Below, piece by piece: positions 51,016 through 58,703 of a DNA stretch of 64,000 nt. The stretch's first letter is position 1, and each line of letters opens with the position of its first letter. The notes below the pieces were generated by a model. It was not told the origin of the DNA. It saw nothing but the letters and a program-made list of their open reading frames with translations, and made no database searches. Both the position numbers and the translations under genes were made by a program. Source of the DNA: Puerhibacterium puerhi (lineage in GTDB: Bacteria; Actinomycetota; Actinomycetes; Actinomycetales; Cellulomonadaceae); NCBI RefSeq assembly GCF_009846865.1, contig NZ_WUWN01000016.1, positions 1 through 64,000 on the forward strand, in the 5' to 3' direction.

Positions 51016-51180
51016 GTGAAGTACCTCATCAAGATTGACGACCACGACGTGGAGGAGACTCCTAGCGTCCCGTGGACCGCGAACATCTACTACGACGGTG
51101 ACCCCACGCCCATCTCGGTGGGCTTCGGGAACAGCCCTGGCAGCGCTGTGCGTGACGCGATGCGCGAGGTGGACTGGTGA
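51016..51180 (+). CDS. Small phage protein
   Basis: 54 residues from GTG 51016, just after a motif copy and GGGAGG. YLIKIDDHDVEETPSVPWTA looks like a small beta domain. Unknown. Confidence 0.6.
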   Translation: MKYLIKIDDHDVEETPSVPWTANIYYDGDPTPISVGFGNSPGSAVRDAMREVDW

Positions 51181-51389
51181 GCCGCAAGGACCCCCGCGCC
51201 GGCCTGACCGGCGACGAACGGCGCTGGTGCGTGCCCTACACGGTGAAGGGCGCACACCGAGGCTTCGGCACCCTGACGATCCGAGCCGCTGACGCGGCAG
51301 ACGCACTGAGGCGCGCTGAGCTGTGGCACGCGGAGTTACCCAAGCGGACGACCCGAGCCGTCGTCTACGGCGTACCTGTGGAGGCTTGA
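51177..51389 (+). CDS. Small phage protein
   Basis: 70 residues from GTG 51177, overlapping the previous stop. WCVPYTVKGAHRGFGTLTIR and AADAADALRRAELWHAELPK suggest an alpha/beta fold. The stop lies in a motif copy. Confidence 0.6.
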   Translation: MSRKDPRAGLTGDERRWCVPYTVKGAHRGFGTLTIRAADAADALRRAELWHAELPKRTTRAVVYGVPVEA

Positions 51390-51392
51390 CAC

Positions 51393-51767
51393 ATGACGTT
51401 CAAGGCTGGCGACACCGTGCGTTGGCGCGGGCATGGCGAGTACCGACCCTTCGGCGACGTGTTCGTCCTCCTGGACAAGGCGCCCGCCGTGCGGCGCTTC
51501 CTGACGCACAACGCGGCGCGGTGCGAGACGCCGGAGGGCACGGAGATTGGAAGCCACTTCGAGCGCAAGTGCGCCTCGTGGCACTGGCGCAACGGCTCGC
51601 ACCGCCTCGGTGGCGGGCAGGGGCAGGCGTGGTGGCTCCAGGACGCGCACACGGGCGCCGTGTCGCCTGACTACGTGGCACGGGAGTCCGAGCTGGAGCC
51701 GATGCTCACGTGGCAGGACACGGCGGCCATCAACCAGCTCTTCGATGACGAGAGGGAGGCGGCATGA
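51393..51767 (+). CDS. Unknown phage protein
   Basis: 124 residues from ATG 51393. GGAGG of the motif copy serves as ribosome binding site 8 nt upstream. It starts FKAGDTVRWRGHGEYRPFGD, an SH3-like strand pattern. Unknown function. Confidence 0.65.
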   Translation: MTFKAGDTVRWRGHGEYRPFGDVFVLLDKAPAVRRFLTHNAARCETPEGTEIGSHFERKCASWHWRNGSHRLGGGQGQAWWLQDAHTGAVSPDYVARESELEPMLTWQDTAAINQLFDDEREAA

Positions 51768-51907
51768 GTCGCATGGCTGAGCTGGCGATGGTCTGCGAGG
51801 GCTACGGCATCGACCCGCGCCGGCCTGACGCGCTGACGCTGGCGACGTTCGCCGCTGACGTCGAGGACGACCTGCACCGGCTCCCGGTGCGCGAGGGGGA
51901 GAAGTGA
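51764..51907 (+). CDS. Very small phage protein
   Basis: 47 residues from ATG 51764, with GAGGGAGG upstream and overlaps on both sides (ATGA, GTGA). Unknown. Confidence 0.6.
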   Translation: MSRMAELAMVCEGYGIDPRRPDALTLATFAADVEDDLHRLPVREGEK

Positions 51908-52079
51908 ATCGAGAGGCACTGATCACGGAGCTGAACACGACGCTCGTCGAGATGGGGAGCAACCGCTCCCGGAGTGGGAGACGGACCTATGGACCGACAA
52001 GTTCCTCTACGGCGTGAGCCGCGTCGTGCTGGCCGTGGCCGAGGCGCGAGACGCGGGGATTCACCTCGCGGCGGCCTGA
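51904..52079 (+). pseudogene. Small gene broken by a one-base deletion
   Basis: From GTG 51904 the frame reads NREALITELNTTLVEMG. At a run of four G (51,955-51,958) adding one G would continue EQPLPEWETDLWTDKFLYGV and SRVVLAVAEARDAGIHLAAA to the stop at 52,079. As given, length is 176 bp, one short of 59 codons. Either a real mutation or a homopolymer error. Confidence 0.65.
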
Positions 52080-52090
52080 CGCGAGAGGCC

Positions 52091-52165
52091 ATGCATGACG
52101 GCTGGTGCTCGGTCGCCGGCTGCACCAACCCTGACGTCTGGCACGAGCACAAGGAGAAGCGATGA
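52091..52165 (+). CDS. Tiny Cys/His protein
   Basis: 24 residues from ATG 52091, with GCGAGAGG before it. WCSVAGCTNPDVWHEH has the C-x5-C-x6-H-x-H spacing of a small zinc finger. It overlaps the next start (GATGAG). Confidence 0.5.
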   Translation: MHDGWCSVAGCTNPDVWHEHKEKR

Positions 52166-52443
52166 GCGAGCTTGACGCAATCCCCACGGAGGAGACGGTC
52201 CCCGTGGTCCTGGCGGTCCCGAACGGCCTGGAGCGTGACGGAGAGCCCCTCTACGTCCAGCGCGTGTTCGAGGTGACCACCACGACGCTCCTGGCGGTGC
52301 AGGCGCTCTTGGAGAACGGGATCACCGATGACGTCGGGATCAAGGTAGCGATGACCGCGATGGACATTGCCGGCTGTGGCGTGGAGCCGGGGCTGGCAGA
52401 GCAGATCGCTGCGCACCTGGCGGAGAAGGGGAGACTGGCATGA
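52162..52443 (+). CDS. Small acidic phage protein
   Basis: 93 residues. VPVVLAVPNGLERDGEPLYV, then helices to the end. GGAG lies upstream of ATG 52162. Unknown. Confidence 0.65.
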   Translation: MSELDAIPTEETVPVVLAVPNGLERDGEPLYVQRVFEVTTTTLLAVQALLENGITDDVGIKVAMTAMDIAGCGVEPGLAEQIAAHLAEKGRLA

Positions 52444-52805
52444 CGAGCGCCGCCCCCGAGGTGGAGTGGCGCATCGAGGGCACCTGGCTCGTGGAGGTCG
52501 CCAACGAGCACACGTGCGGCACTGGCCCGCATGGGCACTACGGCGCCCACGAGCCCGGCTGTGGCCTGGTGCCGATCCAAGACCTGTCGCAGCTCGACGG
52601 CTTCGCTGAGTTGCTGGAACGGGCGCGGGCGGATGGCGCCCGAGGGGCGCTGCTGAGTGCGAGGGCTGGACTGGAGCGGGCGATGCTCGGCACCACGGAC
52701 GGCGACCTCATCTCCCCCGACAGCGACGTGCCCGCGGGCGAGATGTACCGTCTGGCCGCCGAGCACATCGCCTCCCGCGCTGAGGCGGTGGCCGAGGGGC
52801 TATGA
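52440..52805 (+). CDS. Unknown phage protein
   Basis: 121 residues, overlapping both neighbours by 4 bp. A His/Cys-rich segment (EHTCGTGPHGHYGAHEPGCG) may bind metal; the second half is helical. Unknown. Confidence 0.65.
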   Translation: MTSAAPEVEWRIEGTWLVEVANEHTCGTGPHGHYGAHEPGCGLVPIQDLSQLDGFAELLERARADGARGALLSARAGLERAMLGTTDGDLISPDSDVPAGEMYRLAAEHIASRAEAVAEGL

Positions 52806-52906
52806 CTGACGTGGAGGCTCGCGCTCGTGAGCTCTACGCCTACTTCGCTGGCAAGATCGCCATTGAGGTGCTGGTGAGCGCAATCGAGCGCGGCCAGATC
52901 AAGTGA
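52802..52906 (+). CDS. Tiny helical protein
   Basis: 34 residues from ATG 52802 (overlapping TGA). EARARELYAYFAGKIAIEVL forms one long helix. Unknown. Confidence 0.5.
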   Translation: MTDVEARARELYAYFAGKIAIEVLVSAIERGQIK

Positions 52907-52951
52907 CGCTTCACCCGTGCCCGCCGGCGCTGACTCGCGTACCGTGCGGGC

Positions 52952-53140
52952 ATGGTCATTCACCGCATCGAGGACGACCGGCCCGATGACCGGAGGCGCG
53001 ACGTCGTCAACCGGCTGCCGCACGACCGCCGCGGGTGGCCCCTGTGGGCCAAGCTCACGGTGACATTCGTCGTCGGCGTGACGGCCATCGTCCTGTTCAT
53101 GGGCTGGGTCTCCCAGCTCAACGTGCAGTCGCCGTACTGA
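52952..53140 (+). CDS. Single-pass membrane protein
   Basis: 62 residues. A basic, charged N-terminal 30 residues precede one helix (LTVTFVVGVTAIVLFMGWV) and a short outside tail. Unknown; possibly lysogenic conversion. Confidence 0.65.
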   Translation: MVIHRIEDDRPDDRRRDVVNRLPHDRRGWPLWAKLTVTFVVGVTAIVLFMGWVSQLNVQSPY

Positions 53141-53182
53141 CCGGCGCCAGGGTGAAGTCTCTGGCGCCTTGTCGCGGTGTAG

Positions 53183-53222
53183 GTGTGGAGCCTTGACACG
53201 CAACATCAACATCGCCTAGACA
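53183..53222 (+). promoter_or_regulatory. Promoter-like element with dispersed motif
   Basis: GTGTGGAGCC leads into TTGACA (53,193-53,198). TAGACA (53,217-53,222) stands 18 bp further. The spacing and the spacer CAACATCG match the element at 18,201-18,230. TTG 53,193 also opens an 8-codon frame ending TAG, and two further short frames follow before 53,287. Confidence 0.6.
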
Positions 53223-53286
53223 TGACCCGGCAGGCGTCGGGAGAGAGGGACTGACCATGAACCTGACCACCCCGCGGAGGCGCTAG

Positions 53287-53532
53287 GTGAGCCGAGAGAA
53301 GACGTGGTTCGACCTGCGGCTGGAGTTCGAGTCGCGAGTGCGCGGTGATGCCCGAGAGGCGGAGATGCGCTCGCGCTTCAAGGCCGTGGACAAGACCGTG
53401 AACCCGCCCAAGCCTCACGACAGCGTGGACCTCGGCCCCCGATGCGAGTGGAGCGACCTCCACAAGAGCTCTTGCTGGCACTGCAAGGGCATCGACGACA
53501 ACGACTTTCCCATCGCCGAGGAGGCGGTCTAG
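53287..53532 (+). CDS. Small phage protein with Cys/His cluster
   Basis: 81 residues from GTG 53287, preceded by GGAGG. RCEWSDLHKSSCWHCKG is a likely zinc site. Unknown. Confidence 0.6.
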   Translation: MSREKTWFDLRLEFESRVRGDAREAEMRSRFKAVDKTVNPPKPHDSVDLGPRCEWSDLHKSSCWHCKGIDDNDFPIAEEAV

Positions 53533-54039
53533 ATGAAGACCAAGGCCCCCGTTTCTGCTGTCGAGTTCCCGGTGAGCGACCTTCCCGACGCGACCATCGA
53601 CACCGGGAACAGCTACAGCCAGACCAAGATCGTGCGCTTCCGTTCCATCACGCCGGCGCAGAGGGCGGAGACGCGAGAGGCGGCCATCAAGGCTGCTGAG
53701 CGCCACTACCAACTCGCGGAGGACCACATCGCCGCCGCCCTGTGGCTCCGGTACGACTACGAGCCCAAGCCCGAACCTCACTGGGAGGAGCGCGTCGAGA
53801 ACCTCGCCATCACACTGGTGAAGCCGGAGCCGCACCTGAGCACCGATGACTTCCATCAGGCCTCTATCAACTTCGAGCGCGAGTGGGGCGCCTGGCCGAA
53901 TGACCTCGCGTACTTCGGTCGCGACCCCTTCTGGAACATCGAGCACGGCAAGGTGCACTACCGCCACCACTTCGGCGGCAAGAAGGTGACGCGCGTGCTC
54001 GTGGACGCCGAGGGTAACTCCGTCGAGGACGAGGACTGA
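53533..54039 (+). CDS. Unknown phage protein
   Basis: 168 residues. The helix ETREAAIKAAERHYQLAEDH and the aromatic-rich end NIEHGKVHYRHHFGGKKVTR are distinctive. No family is recognised. Confidence 0.65.
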   Translation: MKTKAPVSAVEFPVSDLPDATIDTGNSYSQTKIVRFRSITPAQRAETREAAIKAAERHYQLAEDHIAAALWLRYDYEPKPEPHWEERVENLAITLVKPEPHLSTDDFHQASINFEREWGAWPNDLAYFGRDPFWNIEHGKVHYRHHFGGKKVTRVLVDAEGNSVEDED

Positions 54040-54040
54040 C

Positions 54041-54338
54041 ATGGAGTTCATCAAGCTCACGTTCACCGAGGGTGGCGCCTTCTACGTCCGCCCCGAACTC
54101 ATCCACACCGTCGGCGAGGTGGTTCCCGAAGAGCCTCGCCCGATCTTCCCCGGCAAGGTCGAGAAGGCGCCCGAGCCGTACACCGTGATCGACGTCCACG
54201 GGCACCGCCGGTACGTCAAGGAGTCCGTGGACGTCGGTCCTGAGCCTCATCGACTCGTGGGCGCTGGCCGCGCTGGGCGAGTCCATCGACACCTTCAACG
54301 AGGGCGACATCACCACGCGAGTACGTGTGGAGCCTTGA
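54041..54338 (+). pseudogene. FlbD-like small protein with a one-base insertion
   Basis: From ATG 54041 it reads EFIKLTFTEGGAFYVRPELI, then YTVIDVHGHRRYVKESVDV, the pattern of FlbD-like proteins (F-Y-x-N/R-P-x-L-I ... V-K-E-S-V-x-x-V). Near 54,234-54,238 one extra base shifts the frame. Removing it continues VLSLIDSWALAALGESIDTF to a stop at 54,338. The length of 298 bp is one over 99 codons. Its stop falls in a motif copy. Confidence 0.6.
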
Positions 54339-54339
54339 C

Positions 54340-54456
54340 GTGGAAGCCCTCGGGCTCCTGTTCATCGTCGGTCCCTTCGCCGCCGTGTGGCTCTGGGCGA
54401 AGGCAGCACAGCACATCGACCGGCGCCGAGAGCGCCGATGGGAGGACAGCGCATGA
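54340..54456 (+). CDS. Tiny membrane protein
   Basis: 38 residues from GTG 54340, directly after a motif copy whose GGAG is 6 nt upstream. LGLLFIVGPFAAVWLWAKAA is one membrane helix, followed by a basic tail RRRERRWED. It overlaps the RNA ligase start (ATGA). Confidence 0.6.
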   Translation: MEALGLLFIVGPFAAVWLWAKAAQHIDRRRERRWEDSA

Positions 54457-55772
54457 CCTTTGAGCTCCGCGGCAACCCCAACTACGCCGCGATGATCCAC
54501 GAGTACGACCCGGCCAACGAGGTCGTGCTCCCGAACCGCGACCGCGTGGTCGGCTACAAGGTGCTCGGCTACCAGAGCATCGTCCAGAAGGGTGCGTATC
54601 AGGCGGGTGAGCTGGTCGTCGTGTTCGGCGCCGGTACCCAGGTGTCCGAGGACTACGCCTGGTACAACGACCTGTACCGCCACGAGCACCTCAACGGGAG
54701 GCCGGGAGCCAAGGGCTACCTGGAGGACAACCGCCGGGTGAAGGCGATCAAGTTCGGCGGACACCGCTCCGACGCTCTGGTGATGCCACTGGCGTCGCTC
54801 GCATGGTTCGCTCCGAAGGGCGGCCTGCCTGAGCTCGTGGAGAACGCCAAGCCCGGCCTCGCCTTCGACCATGTGAACGGCGAGGAGATCAGCCGGAAGT
54901 ACCTGCTGCCGGTCAAGCGCGACGGGCGTTCGCTTGCCACGAAGCAGGGTCAGAAGCGTGTGCGCGTGACCACGGAGATGTTCCCCGAGCACTTCGACAC
55001 GCCCAACGGCTTCCGCGTGGGCGACACGCTGTTCCAGCCCGGAGACCACGTGGTGGTTACTCAGAAGCTCCACGGCACCAGCGTCCGCCTCGGGCGCGTG
55101 CCGGTGCTGCGGGATCTCAAGTGGTACGAGCGCCTGGCCCAGCGCCTCGGGGTGAAGGTGCAGACGCACGAGCACGGCGTCGTCGTGGGCTCGCGCCGGG
55201 TCACCAAGTCGATCAACGGTGAGGCCGAGGCCGGCAAGCAGCACTTCTACGCCGACGACCTGTGGACCGAGGTCACGCGCCCGATGCACGCCCTCATCCC
55301 CGAGGGCTTCCTGGTCTTCGCCGAGATCGTCGGCTGGACGCCGGACGGTGCGCCGATCCAGAAGGACTACACCTACGACGTCCCGCGCGGTGAGGCGCAC
55401 GTCTACGTCTACCGCGTGGCGACGATCAACGGTGAGGGCGACGTCGTGGACCTGCCCTGGCGCGCCGTGGAGCGCTTCTGCGAGGCCCGCGGGTGGAAGC
55501 ACGTGCCGGTCCTCACCTCCGGCTATTGGCACGACAGCCGCCCCGAGATCGACGTCCTGATGGACGAGCGCTACGCAGACATGGGGCTCCCGGCGATCCC
55601 GCTGTCGGACCCGAAGCTGCCGGACGAGGGAGTAGTCGTCCGCGCGGACACGGGCTTCACGCCGACCGTGGCGAAGTACAAGTCGCCGGCGTTCCTGCGG
55701 CACGAGGACGTCGTACTGGACCAGGGCGAGGCGGACGTCGAGTCCGTCGAGGACGTGGAGGTGGCCGCGTGA
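54453..55772 (+). CDS. RNA ligase (Rnl5/DraRnl-like)
   Basis: 439 residues from ATG 54453, preceded by GGGAGG; the earlier GTG 54387 is in the preceding gene. An N-terminal OB-like domain (VVGYKVLGYQSIVQKGAYQA) resembles Deinococcus RNA ligase. The nucleotidyltransferase motifs are VVTQKLHGTSVRLG (motif I, Lys nucleophile), FLVFAEIVGW (IIIa), DEGVVVRAD (IV) and VAKYKSPAFL (V). It joins RNA ends after repair. The kinase-phosphatase two genes downstream supplies 5'-P/3'-OH ends. Confidence 0.9.
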   Translation: MTFELRGNPNYAAMIHEYDPANEVVLPNRDRVVGYKVLGYQSIVQKGAYQAGELVVVFGAGTQVSEDYAWYNDLYRHEHLNGRPGAKGYLEDNRRVKAIKFGGHRSDALVMPLASLAWFAPKGGLPELVENAKPGLAFDHVNGEEISRKYLLPVKRDGRSLATKQGQKRVRVTTEMFPEHFDTPNGFRVGDTLFQPGDHVVVTQKLHGTSVRLGRVPVLRDLKWYERLAQRLGVKVQTHEHGVVVGSRRVTKSINGEAEAGKQHFYADDLWTEVTRPMHALIPEGFLVFAEIVGWTPDGAPIQKDYTYDVPRGEAHVYVYRVATINGEGDVVDLPWRAVERFCEARGWKHVPVLTSGYWHDSRPEIDVLMDERYADMGLPAIPLSDPKLPDEGVVVRADTGFTPTVAKYKSPAFLRHEDVVLDQGEADVESVEDVEVAA

Positions 55773-56209
55773 GCGAGCATCGCTACTTCCAGTCCAACAT
55801 CACGCGGACGATATACCAGGACACCAGCGCGGTTGCCGGGCCCGAGTGGTTCGCGAGGAACCCCGACTTCACCGAGGTCCAGGTGGTTCCGGTGGACGCC
55901 ATCGTGATCCGCCGCGAGGAGCTGCCTGAGGTGAAGGCGCACTCCTCGATCCCGAACAGCGTCGAGGCCGGTGATGCCTTCCTCCGATTCGACGGCCTGA
56001 ACGATCCGCGCGAGCACGCCGAGTCGCGACTCCGGGACTGGGCTGCCATCGCGGCCCATCTCCGCGAGCACCCGCCCGTGGACGAGGCGCAGGTGAAGGC
56101 GGTGACGCAGGCGCTCTACGAGGCGACAGAGGACCCCTTCGACATCGACGTGCCAGACGTCGCCCGCCGGCTGGTGGAGCGCGGTGTCCGTGTGGGCGAG
56201 GGGGCGTAG
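55769..56209 (+). CDS. Unknown phage protein
   Basis: 146 residues from GTG 55769, overlapping the ligase stop. FTEVQVVPVDAIVIRREELP, then ALYEATEDPFDIDVPDVARR near the end. Unknown; it sits within the RNA-repair segment. Confidence 0.65.
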   Translation: MSEHRYFQSNITRTIYQDTSAVAGPEWFARNPDFTEVQVVPVDAIVIRREELPEVKAHSSIPNSVEAGDAFLRFDGLNDPREHAESRLRDWAAIAAHLREHPPVDEAQVKAVTQALYEATEDPFDIDVPDVARRLVERGVRVGEGA

Positions 56210-56406
56210 TGAGCCGGATCAAGGTGCGGCGCACGACGCGCCAGTGCCCCAACCGCTGCGGCGACGAGTATCACTGGGTCGCCCACTACGAGCATGACCG
56301 CTGGCGCCCTGAGCGCTGGCTCTGGACCGACAACCACCGAGTCGCGCTGGAGGGCGCCCTCACTCATCTGGTGCCCTCTCAACTAGCAGAAAGTGTGGAG
56401 CCTTGA
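56209..56406 (+). CDS. Small basic phage protein
   Basis: 65 residues from GTG 56209. A Cys pair (RQCPNRCGDEYHW) and many Arg/Trp. Its stop lies in the motif copy that also contains the next start. Confidence 0.6.
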   Translation: MSRIKVRRTTRQCPNRCGDEYHWVAHYEHDRWRPERWLWTDNHRVALEGALTHLVPSQLAESVEP

Positions 56407-57341
56407 CGACACTAAAGGATCAGCTCGTCATCTGCCGCGGCTATCCCGCGAGCGGCAAGAGCACCAAGGCGCTGTCCTGGGTGGACTCGGCGCCCGAGGC
56501 CCGAGCCCGGGTCAACCGGGACGAGCTCCGCATGGCCCTGTACGGCAAGTACACGGGCCTGAGCAACGACCAGGAGCGCGCGGTCACGTTCGCCCAGGTG
56601 GCGTCCGTGACGGCACTCCTGCGGGCGGGGAAGAGCGTCGTCGTGGACGACACCAACCTGCGCGCCAAGAACGCTCGCGACTGGGTGGACATCGCCGAGC
56701 GCGAGGGTGCTCAGTGGGCCATCTGGGACTTCGAGACGCCCGTCGAGGAGTGCATCGACCGGGACCGACGCCGCTCGGCCCGAGGTGGGCGCTCGGTGGG
56801 GGAGAAGGTCATCCGGGACTTCGCCAAGCGCTACCCGCTGGGGCGCTGGCCGGAGATCAAGCCGACCCCGCGCCGGCACGACGACCCGCCGGCCAAGTAC
56901 GAGCCGGACGAGAGCAAGCCCCCGGCGATCATCGTCGACCTCGACGGGACGCTGGCGCACAACGTCACCGGGCGCGAGTTCTTCGGCAAGGGCCTGGAGC
57001 GCGTCTACGAGGACGACGTCGACCCGAACGTCAACTTCGTCGTCAACGCGTTCTTCGGGGACGCGGAGGTCATCTTCATGTCTGGCCGCAACGAGTCGGC
57101 AAGGGACGAGACCGAGCGCTGGCTCACGGAGAAGGCCGACTGGTGGCCAGACGAGTACCGGCTCTTCATGCGGGCGGACGGCGACTACCGGCCCGACTTC
57201 ATCGTCAAGGCGGAGCTGTTCGACAAGCACGTCCGCCACGAGTTCAACGTCAAGCTCGCGCTCGACGACCGGGACCAGGTCGTCAACCTCTGGCGGGGAA
57301 TGGGAATCCCCTGCTGGCAGGTCGCGCCGGGCGCTTTCTGA
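56403..57341 (+). CDS. Polynucleotide kinase / 3'-phosphatase (T4 Pnkp-like)
   Basis: 312 residues from TTG 56403, which lies inside a motif copy; no other start fits. The N-terminal P-loop kinase is CRGYPASGKSTKA, with RVNRDELRMALYG and VVVDDTNLRAKNARDW (as in T4 Pnkp). The C-terminal HAD phosphatase is IIVDLDGTLAHN, IFMSGRNES and KLALDDRDQVVNLWR. It heals broken RNA ends (5'-OH kinase, 2',3'-phosphate removal) for the ligase. Confidence 0.9.
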   Translation: MTTLKDQLVICRGYPASGKSTKALSWVDSAPEARARVNRDELRMALYGKYTGLSNDQERAVTFAQVASVTALLRAGKSVVVDDTNLRAKNARDWVDIAEREGAQWAIWDFETPVEECIDRDRRRSARGGRSVGEKVIRDFAKRYPLGRWPEIKPTPRRHDDPPAKYEPDESKPPAIIVDLDGTLAHNVTGREFFGKGLERVYEDDVDPNVNFVVNAFFGDAEVIFMSGRNESARDETERWLTEKADWWPDEYRLFMRADGDYRPDFIVKAELFDKHVRHEFNVKLALDDRDQVVNLWRGMGIPCWQVAPGAF

Positions 57342-57350
57342 GGAGGGGCA

Positions 57351-57845
57351 ATGACCACTACCACGCTGAACGTCATCGACGTCTTCCCGCTGGGCGTAGG
57401 CGTCGCCATCCCGAAGCTCGACCCCGAGGCCAAGGAGAAGTGGCTCAAGGCGCTTCGCTCGGGTGAGTACGTGCAGGCCAAGAACAAGCTCAACGACGGT
57501 GCCGGTGGCTTCTGCTGCCTTGGGGTCCTCTGCGACATCTCGGGGCGAGGCGAGTTCCGCGCCACCTCGGGGCAGGACTACTTCACGTTCGTCGACAGCG
57601 ACGGCCACTCCGACTACAACATGCCCATCATCCTCGTGGAGCGATGGGCGTACGGCATCAGTGTCCTGTCGCAGTGGCAGGTGCCCATGCCCGTCGAGGT
57701 GGTGCAGCGCCGCCACGGGGATGAGGAGGTGCAGCGCCGCCTTCGGCTCGGGTTCCACGAAGGGGGCGTTGAGCTCAACGAGCTCAACGACACCTACGAC
57801 CTCACCTTCGAGGAGATCGCCGACGTCATCGAAATCCACCTGTGA
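57351..57845 (+). CDS. Phage protein, paralogue A
   Basis: 164 residues, with GGAGGGG before ATG 57351. KLDPEAKEKWLKALRSGEYV, FCCLGVLCDIS and the end LNDTYDLTFEEIADVIE are shared with the gene at 58,276. The two are duplicates separated by an HNH gene. Such CCLGVLCD proteins occur widely in phages; function unknown. Confidence 0.8.
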   Translation: MTTTTLNVIDVFPLGVGVAIPKLDPEAKEKWLKALRSGEYVQAKNKLNDGAGGFCCLGVLCDISGRGEFRATSGQDYFTFVDSDGHSDYNMPIILVERWAYGISVLSQWQVPMPVEVVQRRHGDEEVQRRLRLGFHEGGVELNELNDTYDLTFEEIADVIEIHL

Positions 57846-58279
57846 TGGACACCCGGTTCTGGAAGAAGGTCGAGCCAACGGGCTTCTGCTGGAACTGGGC
57901 GGCGGGGCGAGATCGTGACGGATACGGCCGCTTCGGGCTGAACCGCGTAAGCGTTCTCGCCCACCGAGTCGCTTACGAGGCGCTCGTGGGTCCGATCCCG
58001 GCCGGGCACCATCTTGACCACCTGTGCCGCAACAAGACCTGCGTGAACCCGGACCATCTGGAGCCGGTCACGGCGGCCGAGAATATGCGTCGGCGGAACG
58101 CCATTCTCACGCACTGCAAGAACGGTCACGCCCTAGAGGGGAGCAACCTCAAGGTTGATCGCCGCGGCCATCGCTACTGCCGCGCGTGCGGATCGAACAA
58201 CGCGCGACGATATAGAAGGAGAATGGCTGGCGCCATGCGCAACCCAAATTCTGAGACGAAGGCATTGGAGTACCTGTGA
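57845..58279 (+). CDS. HNH homing-type endonuclease
   Basis: 144 residues from ATG 57845 (TGATG overlap). The order is RFWKKVEPTGFCWNWAAGRD, LAHRVAYEALVGPIPAG, HHLDHLCRNKTCVNPDHLEP (HNH core) and CKNGH with CRACGS (zinc). Its location between two paralogous genes suggests insertion as a selfish element. Confidence 0.9.
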   Translation: MDTRFWKKVEPTGFCWNWAAGRDRDGYGRFGLNRVSVLAHRVAYEALVGPIPAGHHLDHLCRNKTCVNPDHLEPVTAAENMRRRNAILTHCKNGHALEGSNLKVDRRGHRYCRACGSNNARRYRRRMAGAMRNPNSETKALEYL

Positions 58280-58701
58280 CCGACACTCTCAAGCTCGACC
58301 CGGCGGTCAAGGAGGAGTGGCTGGAGGCCCTCCGCTCCGGGAAGTACAAGCAGGCCCGCTCGGCTCTGCACGACACCCGAACCGATAGCTACTGCTGCCT
58401 CGGCGTTCTTTGTGACATCGCAGCGAAGCACGGTGTCGGCGGGTGGGACACGAAGAGGCCGGCCGGGGACAAGCTCGTGTACGTCGACCCCGACGGCATG
58501 GTGGGTTACGGCTTCCCGCCCGAGGGGGTCGTGGACTGGGCGCACGGCGGCTATCGGCCGACTGAGGAGGAGCCCGAGCCCTTCGGCGTGCCCGCCCCCA
58601 GCCCCGACGCCGACGGCACGTTCGTCAACCTCTGGGAGCTCAACGACAACTACGGCTTCACGTTTGAGCAGATCGCCGACGTGATCGAGAAGAACCTGTA
58701 G
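58276..58701 (+). CDS. Phage protein, paralogue B
   Basis: 141 residues from GTG 58276. KLDPAVKEEWLEALRSGKYK, YCCLGVLCDIA and LNDNYGFTFEQIADVIEKNL mirror paralogue A. The middle is shorter and more acidic. Confidence 0.8.
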   Translation: MTDTLKLDPAVKEEWLEALRSGKYKQARSALHDTRTDSYCCLGVLCDIAAKHGVGGWDTKRPAGDKLVYVDPDGMVGYGFPPEGVVDWAHGGYRPTEEEPEPFGVPAPSPDADGTFVNLWELNDNYGFTFEQIADVIEKNL

Positions 58702-58703
58702 CC

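Larger units (their letters stand above)
46061..56408 (+). repeat. Dispersed 16-bp motif, right-arm copies
   Basis: Copies on the plus strand: 46,061-46,076; 46,084-46,099; 46,868-46,882 (one base short); 47,726-47,741; 50,986-51,001; 51,376-51,391; 53,183-53,198; 54,325-54,340; 56,393-56,408. The strongest form is GTGTGGAGCCTTGAC. Most overlap the stop codon of one gene, encoding Val-Glu-Pro-stop or Val-Glu-Ala-stop, and stand 0-9 bp before the next start. Confidence 0.8.

Noticed and set aside
54387-54452. Earlier GTG start for the RNA ligase
   Set aside because: The extra residues come from the preceding small membrane gene read in another frame. ATG 54453 has a proper ribosome binding site and the ATGA overlap.
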